This document shows positions 44,649-50,975 of a stretch of DNA of 64,000 bases, piece by piece. Under the pieces are notes generated by a model. That model did no database searches, was not told the origin of the DNA, and saw nothing but the letters and a program-made list of their open reading frames with translations. A program made the position numbers and the translations under genes. This DNA comes from Luteolibacter yonseiensis (GTDB lineage: Bacteria > Verrucomicrobiota > Verrucomicrobiia > Verrucomicrobiales > Akkermansiaceae), in contig NZ_JAENIK010000004.1 of NCBI RefSeq assembly GCF_016595465.1, forward strand, positions 310,001 to 374,000, read 5' to 3'. Within the stretch, counting starts at the first letter, position 1. The number at the start of each line of letters is the position of its first letter.

Positions 44649-46772
44649 ATGGCTTTTCCAAAAGGATTCCTCTTCGGCACCGCGAACGCCGATCACCAGG
44701 TGGAGGCGCATGATCCCGCGCGGGAGGACGTGTGGGACGTTTGGGAACGCTGCCAGGGGCTCACGCCACGCGGCAGGGCGACGGATTTCGCGAACCGCTA
44801 CGAGGAGGACATCGCCGCCGCCGCGGGTCTCGGCTGCAGGCTGTTCCGGTTCTCCACCGCCTGGGCGCGGGTGGAAACCGCGGAAGGGGAGTTCGACCAG
44901 GAAGCCTTGGCACATTACCGGAAAGTGGCGGAGTGCATCCGGAGCCACGGTATGAAGGTGATGCTCACGCTGCACCACTTCGTCTGGCCGGTATGGCTGG
45001 AGCGGGATCGTGGCGGGATGATCGGCGAGAGGTTCCCGGAATTCTTCGCCCGCTACGCGGCGCGGGTGGAGGAGGCAATGGGGGACGTGGTGGACTACTG
45101 GATCACCTTCAACGAACCGAGCCAGCTCACCTTCGGCTACATCAAGCCCTGGTGGCAGAACCGCTATTTCATGCCACCCGGCCTGCCACGCGGGACGGAT
45201 GTCGAGGTGGAGGCGGAAGCGGTGGGCAAGCTGATTCCGAATCTTTTCCTCGCCCACAGCCGGGCGCGGGCATCCATCAAGGCCCGACAGCCGTCCGCAC
45301 AGGTCGGCGTGAATCCCCTGGTGACGGGCTTCCCGACGTGGTTGCAGATGCTGATGGACTTCGGGGCCTGCCACCGCGGGTTGATCGAGGCGCTTTTCAA
45401 GTTTACCAAAAAAGGCGCCCTTGTGAGCGAACGCGGCGACGTGGACCTCGTGATCGGCGGCGTGACCATCGGCGAACAGACGCGCTATGAGATCAGCGAC
45501 CCGTATCTGCGCACCAGCAAGGCGGTCATCGTCTCCACGGACTACCAGGGAGAAGCCATCGCGTCACTCTCGGGGAAGAAGGTCGGAGTGATCGGCGTGG
45601 GGAACCAACCGGAGTCCTGGCAGCGGGATCTGCCGCAGGACTGCGTGAAGAAGATTTTCCCGAACTACGACGAGGCACGCCGCGCATTGTTGTCAGGAAA
45701 GCTGGACGCCGTGTATGGCGACGCGTTTTTCCTCAGATCCAAGGAAACCAAGGACCGCCTGAAATTCCTCGTCAAGGGACTGAGCGACGAAGCCTACGTG
45801 GTCGTCGCGCCCCACGGACACCAGCAGTTGCTGGAGCGGGTGAACCGCGCGGTGGCGGCATTCCAGGCGGAGCGGGCGGGATCTCCAGCCGCCGATTCCG
45901 AAGCGAAGGAGGCGCAGCGTCCCGTCTCGCTGCGCGAGGTGCTGACCGGCGAGGATGACAGCCCGGAATGGCTGGTGGAAAGCCACGACGTGAGACGCGT
46001 GCGGCGGCGCGGGAAAATCCGCATCGGAATCCGCACGGACGCTCCGGACATGACGAACGGCTGCTCGGAAGAGGGGCTGGAAATGCGGCTCGCGCGGCGG
46101 ATCGCCTACGAGATTTTCCACGATGAGAAGCGGTTGGAGATCGTTCCTCTGGAACCGAGCGAACGGCTCAAGGTGCTGGAGACCAAAGCGGGCTGGCTGA
46201 ACTGGGCGTGGCGGTTCTGGGGCACCACCACCATGATCGCGAACGCGAACTGGTGGTACCTCGGCACCTCCGGCAGGCTTCCCGTGGAACTCTGCCCGGA
46301 TGAGGCGGTAGGCGCGCAGGATTTCGTGGGCCTGGATTACTACTGGGGCCTGCCTACATGGAAACTGGGGAAATTCCGTTCGCTGGAAGATGCCGCGCGC
46401 GGGAAATTCCTCAAGGCCCCCGTCTGGCCGCGCGGGCTGTATCACGCGCTGAGGAGATTCCACCGCTGGTTCCCGGACCAGGAACTGTTCATCGTGGAAA
46501 ACGGCAGCGTTCCCGTGGCGAACGGGGTGCCGCGCACCGACTATCTGCGCTCCCACATCGCCGAAATGCAAAAGGCGATGGCCAAAGGCGTGCCCGTGAA
46601 GGGCTACAACTTCTGGTCCATCACCTCGAACCGCGAGTGGGGCCACGCGTTCGACCCGAACACCGACTTCGGCCTCTATTTCGTCGATCTCGACAAGGAC
46701 CCTGAACTGAAACGCGTGCCGACAAGCGAGGTGGAGGTTTACCGGGAGATCATCGCTTTGGTGGAGAAGTGA
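44649..46772 (+). CDS. Family 1 glycoside hydrolase interrupted by a rearranged solute-binding-protein domain
   Basis: 707 aa; ATG 44649 has a good Shine-Dalgarno (AAGGGGAG), so I prefer it to the TTG at 44631. GH1 barrels are about 450 aa. The first GH1 part (about 1-250) has FLFGTANADHQVEAHD, LFRFSTAWARVE, LHHFVWPVWL and the acid/base Glu156 in ITFNEPSQL. The last part (about 515-707) has DFVGLDYYWGLPTW, the nucleophile Glu617 in LFIVENGS and GYNFWSITSNREW. Between them lies SBP_bac_3-type sequence in swapped order: residues 264-404 match its second part (VDLVIGGVTI, SDPYLRTSKAVIV, GKKVGVIGVG, SGKLDAVYGD) and residues 452-513 its first part (GKIRIGIRTDAPDM, EEGLEMRLARRIAYEI). No signal peptide is seen. 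Catalytic residues are retained. Confidence 0.8.
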   Translation: MAFPKGFLFGTANADHQVEAHDPAREDVWDVWERCQGLTPRGRATDFANRYEEDIAAAAGLGCRLFRFSTAWARVETAEGEFDQEALAHYRKVAECIRSHGMKVMLTLHHFVWPVWLERDRGGMIGERFPEFFARYAARVEEAMGDVVDYWITFNEPSQLTFGYIKPWWQNRYFMPPGLPRGTDVEVEAEAVGKLIPNLFLAHSRARASIKARQPSAQVGVNPLVTGFPTWLQMLMDFGACHRGLIEALFKFTKKGALVSERGDVDLVIGGVTIGEQTRYEISDPYLRTSKAVIVSTDYQGEAIASLSGKKVGVIGVGNQPESWQRDLPQDCVKKIFPNYDEARRALLSGKLDAVYGDAFFLRSKETKDRLKFLVKGLSDEAYVVVAPHGHQQLLERVNRAVAAFQAERAGSPAADSEAKEAQRPVSLREVLTGEDDSPEWLVESHDVRRVRRRGKIRIGIRTDAPDMTNGCSEEGLEMRLARRIAYEIFHDEKRLEIVPLEPSERLKVLETKAGWLNWAWRFWGTTTMIANANWWYLGTSGRLPVELCPDEAVGAQDFVGLDYYWGLPTWKLGKFRSLEDAARGKFLKAPVWPRGLYHALRRFHRWFPDQELFIVENGSVPVANGVPRTDYLRSHIAEMQKAMAKGVPVKGYNFWSITSNREWGHAFDPNTDFGLYFVDLDKDPELKRVPTSEVEVYREIIALVEK

Positions 46773-46826
46773 GGGAAGGTTCCCGATTTCTCAAGCTCTC
46801 ATGGTTTGTCTCTTGTGCTCCAACGG

Positions 46827-46841
46827 CTTTGTATGGCAAAG
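46827..46841. promoter_or_regulatory. Dyad CTTTG-N5-CAAAG overlapping a start codon
   Basis: CTTTG TATGG CAAAG. The ATG at 46833 of the membrane-protein gene lies inside the dyad. The same 5-5-5 pattern occurs twice near 47.8 kb, around the winged-helix regulator encoded between them. A bound regulator here would block translation-start access or early transcription. Confidence 0.6.
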
Positions 46842-47468
46842 CAGGGCATGACGACGCAGGAAGAAGCGGCTGAACAATTGCGGGTGATCCGCTCGATGAT
46901 GGAACGGGCGACGGTTTTCCGCGCCTTGTCCGGAGAAACCGCGTTGGTTGGGGGAGCCATCTCGATGACCGTTGCGTGGTTTTCCGAAAAACGCCACGGC
47001 TGGCCGTGGTCGGCATGGTGGATCGGCGGGCTGCTGGTGGTCCTTTGCTTCTACGCGTTCCAGTCGTACCGGATGAAGGCGGTGGACAACCGTCCCTTCT
47101 GGGGTTCCGGCCTCCGTCTCGCACTGCGGGGAGCCTTGCCTCCGCTGATCACGGGAGGATTTCTCGGTCTGCTTTTCGTCCGCGGCGGAAACGATGTGGT
47201 CGCCGCATGCATGTGGGTCATCCATTACGGATTGGCTCTGCTGGCGATCCGGGAATTCGCACCGAAGTCAATGGTTTGGCTCGGCTGGGCGTTCGTGGTT
47301 TTCGGAGTGGCCAGTCTCGCCTTCGTGGCGGATGTCATTCATCTCGAACAGCATTGGATGATGCACCTCAACAGCTCGCGCCTGATGGCCATCGCTTTCG
47401 GAGGCTTTCACTTGATTTATGGAGGGTTGATCGTCACCACCGGGCGGCGAGATGAGATTCCGGTATGA
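46833..47468 (+). CDS. Membrane protein of the winged-helix regulator cassette
   Basis: 211 aa from ATG 46833. A soluble N-terminal helix (TTQEEAAEQLRVIRSMMERA) precedes about six hydrophobic segments from residue 37 to 205. No known transporter motif was recognised. Small membrane proteins of this shape commonly sit directly before a HTH_34-type winged-helix regulator in one operon, as here: the regulator ATG overlaps this gene's TGA by 4 bases (ATGA at 47465-47468). Function unknown; the coupling suggests the two proteins act together. Confidence 0.75.
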   Translation: MAKQGMTTQEEAAEQLRVIRSMMERATVFRALSGETALVGGAISMTVAWFSEKRHGWPWSAWWIGGLLVVLCFYAFQSYRMKAVDNRPFWGSGLRLALRGALPPLITGGFLGLLFVRGGNDVVAACMWVIHYGLALLAIREFAPKSMVWLGWAFVVFGVASLAFVADVIHLEQHWMMHLNSSRLMAIAFGGFHLIYGGLIVTTGRRDEIPV

Positions 47469-47764
47469 TTGATTTTTCCCAACTGGACAAAACGATTCAC
47501 GAGAAAGGGCGGCTGTCGATCATGACACTGCTCGCCTCGCGGATCGAGCCGTGGGCGTTCCAGGATCTCAAGGCGCAGCTCGACATGTCCGACGGCAATC
47601 TCATCACCCACCTGCGGACCTTGGAAAAGGTGGACTTCATCTCCGGGGAAAAGCTCACGGGAGATGGTAGACCCCAGACGTTGTACGTGATGACCACAGC
47701 CGGGCGGGCTGCGTTCGTCGCGTATCTCGGTGTGCTGGAACAGATTTTGGGACTGGGCAAATAA
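47465..47764 (+). CDS. Winged-helix transcriptional regulator (HTH_34/MarR-like)
   Basis: 99 aa, a single winged helix-turn-helix domain: LDKTIHEKGRLSIMTLLAS, FQDLKAQLDMSDGNLITHL (recognition helix region), and the wing GEKLTGDGRPQTLYVMT followed by a C-terminal helix. This is the HTH_34 pattern (LSDGNLSTHLRKLE in relatives). It is translationally coupled to the upstream membrane protein. Three copies of CTTTG-N5-CAAAG flank the cassette (46827, 47784, 47842), which makes this protein the obvious candidate to bind them and to repress itself and the next gene. That binding is inference. Confidence 0.85.
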   Translation: MIDFSQLDKTIHEKGRLSIMTLLASRIEPWAFQDLKAQLDMSDGNLITHLRTLEKVDFISGEKLTGDGRPQTLYVMTTAGRAAFVAYLGVLEQILGLGK

Positions 47765-47783
47765 TTGACTTGCCCGGATCTTA

Positions 47784-47856
47784 CTTTGCGATACAAAGCA
47801 AATCGCCATGCGATCCCTCATCAATCCCTCGCGCCAAAATACTTTGCAGAACAAAG
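47784..47856. promoter_or_regulatory. Two operator-like dyads CTTTG-N5-CAAAG before the IspH-like gene
   Basis: Copies at 47784-47798 (spacer CGATA) and 47842-47856 (spacer CAGAA); starts are 58 bases apart. A possible -35 element TTGACT lies at 47765-47770, just after the regulator's stop. The second copy is inside the reading frame if translation starts at ATG 47808, but upstream of it if translation starts at GTG 47898. Confidence 0.65.
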
Positions 47857-48725
47857 CGGATACGGATCATTCACCAAACCCGCGCAGACGCGGGGGGGTG
47901 GATTTGAAAATCGCCACGGAGCTCGGGATGGACGCCGAGGCCGGGGAGGCCCTGGAAAGAATCTGCGGCATGGCCAGGTCACGGAAGATCGCCGTGGCGG
48001 GCCGGTTCATGCCGGATGCGGGAGTCAGCGCGCGGCTCGCCTCGCTCGGTGTCATGGAAAACGTGGAGGAAGCGGATTTTTTCAAATACCACCGCATCAT
48101 CATCCCCTTCAGTGGTGCCACGGCGAGACAGAGGCGGGAATGGGAAGAAGAAGGTCATCCGCTGGAAGACCTGACCTCGCCGCGCGTCCGGAGGGCGCAG
48201 GTGGCCCTGGGATTGTTGAAGATGGAGGGATCGCAACCGCTGGTGATCGGCCGTCACGACGACCCGGAAAGCATCTCCATTTCCGGAGGACGCTCCGGCA
48301 GCATCCTCCAGGATACCACGGACACCTCGCGGCTGAGGTTCGCCCCGGCCTTCGGCGTGGTGTGCCAGACAACTCTCTCACCACGCCGGGTGTCGTGGTT
48401 GGTCCAGCAACTCCGGCTGCGTTGGAGAGATGCGCAGGTGACGTTCCTGGACACGGTTTCGCCGGCGATGGCCGCCCGAGAGGAGGCGCTCGAACGCCTT
48501 CTGGTAGCATGTGACAGGGTGGTCATCGTCGGCGAAGCGGGAGAAGCCTCGTGTGAGGCGCTGGTGGAAACCACGCTGCGCCGCGGAAAGGCCCCCACCC
48601 TCGTCACCTCCGCGGACGACCTGGCCGCTTTGGATTTCAAAAATGAAAAAGTCGCGCTCACCGCAGGGGCGTTCGCGACTCATGAAGCGGTCCTCGCGGT
48701 GGCCGCGGGACTGGCGGGCAGGTAA
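47808..48725 (+). CDS. IspH (LytB)-like protein lacking all iron-sulfur cysteines
   Basis: 305 aa from ATG 47808; GTG 47898 would give 275 aa and would leave both upstream dyads non-coding, so the start is uncertain. The fold match to 4-hydroxy-3-methylbut-2-enyl-diphosphate reductase is visible along the chain: HRIIIPFSGATARQR (for IFSAHGVS), DLTSPRV (for DATCPLV), PLVIGRHDDPE (for LIGHxxHPE), CQTTLSPRRVSWLV (for TQTTLSVDD), DTVSPAMAAREEAL (for DDICYATxNRQEA), RVVIVGEAGEAS (for VVGSxNSSNS) and VALTAGAFATHEAVL (for VGVTAGASAP). The three cluster cysteines and the catalytic histidines are all replaced. It therefore cannot be an IspH enzyme and may be a sensor or binding protein. Confidence 0.75.
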   Translation: MRSLINPSRQNTLQNKADTDHSPNPRRRGGVDLKIATELGMDAEAGEALERICGMARSRKIAVAGRFMPDAGVSARLASLGVMENVEEADFFKYHRIIIPFSGATARQRREWEEEGHPLEDLTSPRVRRAQVALGLLKMEGSQPLVIGRHDDPESISISGGRSGSILQDTTDTSRLRFAPAFGVVCQTTLSPRRVSWLVQQLRLRWRDAQVTFLDTVSPAMAAREEALERLLVACDRVVIVGEAGEASCEALVETTLRRGKAPTLVTSADDLAALDFKNEKVALTAGAFATHEAVLAVAAGLAGR

Positions 48726-48732
48726 AACGCGC

Positions 48733-49107
48733 TCAGCGTTCCAGGATTTCGACCTCGTAGCCGTCCGGATCCGTGACGAACGCCATCTTCTGGCCGCCCG
48801 AGGAGAACTTCTCGCGCCAGCCGGATGGCCAGATCTCGATGCCCGCCTTCTCGACGCCGTCGCAGTATTCGATGATGTCATCCACCCCGAGGGCGGTGTG
48901 CATCAGGTCTTCCGGACAGGTGGCGGTGTATTCCGGCGAGTGGCAGAGCTCGAGAAAGACCTCGTTTGCGGGCAGGGCGAGGAATGCGAGGCTGTTGCCC
49001 TGCGGCGAGTCCTTGAACTTGTCCAGCGTGTAGCCGAGTTTCTGATAAAAGGCGATGGACGCGTCCAGGCTGCGGACGCGGATGCGGGTGTGGAGGAAAC
49101 GGATCAT
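48733..49107 (-). CDS. VOC (glyoxalase/lactoylglutathione lyase-like) protein
   Basis: 124 aa from ATG 49107; an in-frame start at 49170 adds 21 residues before the beta strand and is less likely. The two beta-alpha-beta-beta-beta halves carry the usual metal ligands in order: His in MIRFLHTRIRV, Glu in VFLELCHS, His in LMHTALGV and Glu in YEVEILE. Motif FVTDPDGYEVEI is typical of glyoxalase I and methylmalonyl-CoA epimerase relatives. Glyoxalase I detoxifies methylglyoxal; the length fits, but substrate assignment needs an assay. It converges on the IspH-like gene with 7 bases between stops. Confidence 0.85.
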   Translation of the reverse strand: MIRFLHTRIRVRSLDASIAFYQKLGYTLDKFKDSPQGNSLAFLALPANEVFLELCHSPEYTATCPEDLMHTALGVDDIIEYCDGVEKAGIEIWPSGWREKFSSGGQKMAFVTDPDGYEVEILER

Positions 49108-49233
49108 GGCGCGCGGATTCTGGCGCAAGGCCGCGGGTTTGCCAAACCGGGATTGCGCATATTTCCTCATTTTCCGCGCACCGGCTGATGAGTCTTTGCA
49201 ATCCGGGGAAAACAGGACTATCTGCTAAGGATC

Positions 49234-49683
49234 ATGAAAACCATCGTAGTCGCCGTCGATTTTTCAAACGCCACGCCCGGCGTGATTGAAATGGCCATCC
49301 GGCTCGCGAAGTCCTTCGGAGCGGGATTGCAGCTTTTCCACGTCATCGAGCCGGAACCCAGCTACACCGCCTACGGCTTCACACCGGACGAATTTCCAGC
49401 GATGAACGCGTTCCAGGAAGAAGCGAAACGCCGGGCCACCGCGAAGCTGGAGGAACTTCTCTCCCGCGTGCGCCTCGAGATCCCGGACACCACGTCCCAT
49501 CTCACCGAAGGCAGTCCGCTGCATTCGCTGATCGATCATGTGAAACAGGGCGGTGCGGATTTCGTCGTGCTCGGTTCGCATGGTCACGGCGTCATCGCGT
49601 CGTTCCTGCTCGGAAGCGTGGCTGAGGGCATGGTCCGGAAAGCTCTGGTGCCGACGCTGGTGGTTCCGGCAGGGCCGGAATGA
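49234..49683 (+). CDS. Universal stress protein (UspA family)
   Basis: 149 aa, one Usp domain. MKTIVVAVDFSNATPGVIEMA opens the Rossmann-like fold and the ATP-binding loop is GSHGHG at about 114-119, followed by FLLGSVAEGMVRKA and TLVVP. This is the nucleotide-binding (UspFG-like) pattern. Usps help cells survive starvation and oxidative or osmotic stress by poorly understood means. An AAGGA sequence sits at the right distance before the ATG. Monocistronic: the gene on its left is on the opposite strand and the one on its right is convergent. Confidence 0.92.
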   Translation: MKTIVVAVDFSNATPGVIEMAIRLAKSFGAGLQLFHVIEPEPSYTAYGFTPDEFPAMNAFQEEAKRRATAKLEELLSRVRLEIPDTTSHLTEGSPLHSLIDHVKQGGADFVVLGSHGHGVIASFLLGSVAEGMVRKALVPTLVVPAGPE

Positions 49684-49692
49684 TCCGCATAT

Positions 49693-49717
49693 CCCGGCGG
49701 CTTTCCGGAATGCCGGG
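49693..49717. terminator. Hairpin between convergent genes
   Basis: CCCGGC (49693-49698) pairs with GCCGGG (49712-49717), 13-nt loop, between the usp stop (49683) and the stop of the minus-strand gene (49728). It could serve both directions; no long U-run on either side. Confidence 0.4.
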
Positions 49718-49727
49718 CGATTTGCCT

Positions 49728-50975
49728 TCATTCCACCTGCAACGCCTCGAGATCCTCCCACGCCTCCACCCGTCCGGCGGGCCACCCGGACCGGTCCGCG
49801 CGCTGTCCGGGATGGGCCTTTGTCCATGAATCGAAAATTTGTACCAGCGACAACCGCTGCTCTTCCGGCAAGCCATCCATCCAGTCCAAGGTGACGGTGA
49901 GGTCATGCGGAGCGATCGCGGAGGCTCTGGCGGTGTTCGCCGCCGGGCGATCTTCCGGAGGCCGTGCGTCGAGCCAACGGATGGCCGCCGACGGATCCGT
50001 GTCCGCCCATGTTTGCGCGATGGACCGCATCCGCCCGGACCGCGCGGCTGGAACGATGCCCGCCATCAGGTTTTCCGCGGCATCAGGCTTCTCCCGGGCG
50101 GGGAGCGACTTGAAGCGCTCGAGGGCGGCGGCGGCTTTCTCGGTATCACCGATTGCGATGGTCCCCGCATGTCTCGACCGGTTGAAATCGTCCGGATCCA
50201 GTTCGGACCACCGGAGGAAAAGATAATACAAATGGATCTCTTTTCCGGTGAGACGGACAGGGTTGCCGATCTTGAAATCACCGAATGCCGAAACGGCCTC
50301 ACGCACCCGTTCCACGGACGACAGGGCGAGCGCGATTTTCGGATCCTCGGACGACATGCGTCCGTGCTTGATCAGGATTTCATAAGCCAACCGGGGATCT
50401 TCGGTCACCAGCCATCGTGAGATATCGGTGTGCAATCCCCTTGAGGCGACCCGCATTTCCATGGTCCCGGCTTCCGGCGCATCATCAGGCGGCGTTCCTT
50501 TTGCATCGATCGTCATCGCCCACCGTCCCAAGCCCGTGGGGTTGTGCGCGGCCCATGCCGGGCCGATCTGCCGGAACGCCTCTTCCCACGCTTCCTTCGA
50601 GCGGAGCCGGTTCCACGCCCAACGGGCCGCCGCTTCACCATCTTCAGCAGCCCAGCGGATCAAGAGTGTCTTCGCGACGAGCGAGAGCTGTCTGTCACTC
50701 TCCGCCACCTGCTGTTCAAGGGTGGCAAGAATGTCGGTGGGGGGGATCTGGAGCAGATCCTTACAAGCGTCCAGCCTGGCTGCGGCGGAGCCTGCTTTTC
50801 CAACCGCGGCGAGTGCCTGGTCCAGCCGCTCCCCGCTCCAGCCGGTCGGCGTGGTGACAGGCGGAGCAGGGGCCGGAGCAGCAGGAGCTTCGATCGGTCG
50901 GAAATGAATCCAAGCCGCGGCGGTGGCGAGGCACGTCAGGCCGAAAACCGCAAGGTCACGTCGGGAGGGTTTCAT
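49728..50975 (-). CDS. Exported helical-repeat protein coupled to the sigma factor
   Basis: 415 aa from ATG 50975, which overlaps the sigma factor's TGA (ATGA, 50972-50975). The N-terminus has a signal/anchor (SRRDLAVFGLTCLATAAAWI) and a Pro/Ala linker. The rest is helical, with repeats of the form W-A-x-x-D-P-x-x-A-x-x-W-L (TWADTDPSAAIRWLDARPPED, EDGEAAARWAWNRL). Similar W-x-x-D-x-x-x-A-x-x-W-L repeats occur in the C-terminal half of the sigma protein itself, so the two may share origin. Translational coupling suggests it modulates the sigma factor from the periplasmic side, but it lacks a recognisable anti-sigma domain. Confidence 0.7.
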   Translation of the reverse strand: MKPSRRDLAVFGLTCLATAAAWIHFRPIEAPAAPAPAPPVTTPTGWSGERLDQALAAVGKAGSAAARLDACKDLLQIPPTDILATLEQQVAESDRQLSLVAKTLLIRWAAEDGEAAARWAWNRLRSKEAWEEAFRQIGPAWAAHNPTGLGRWAMTIDAKGTPPDDAPEAGTMEMRVASRGLHTDISRWLVTEDPRLAYEILIKHGRMSSEDPKIALALSSVERVREAVSAFGDFKIGNPVRLTGKEIHLYYLFLRWSELDPDDFNRSRHAGTIAIGDTEKAAAALERFKSLPAREKPDAAENLMAGIVPAARSGRMRSIAQTWADTDPSAAIRWLDARPPEDRPAANTARASAIAPHDLTVTLDWMDGLPEEQRLSLVQIFDSWTKAHPGQRADRSGWPAGRVEAWEDLEALQVE

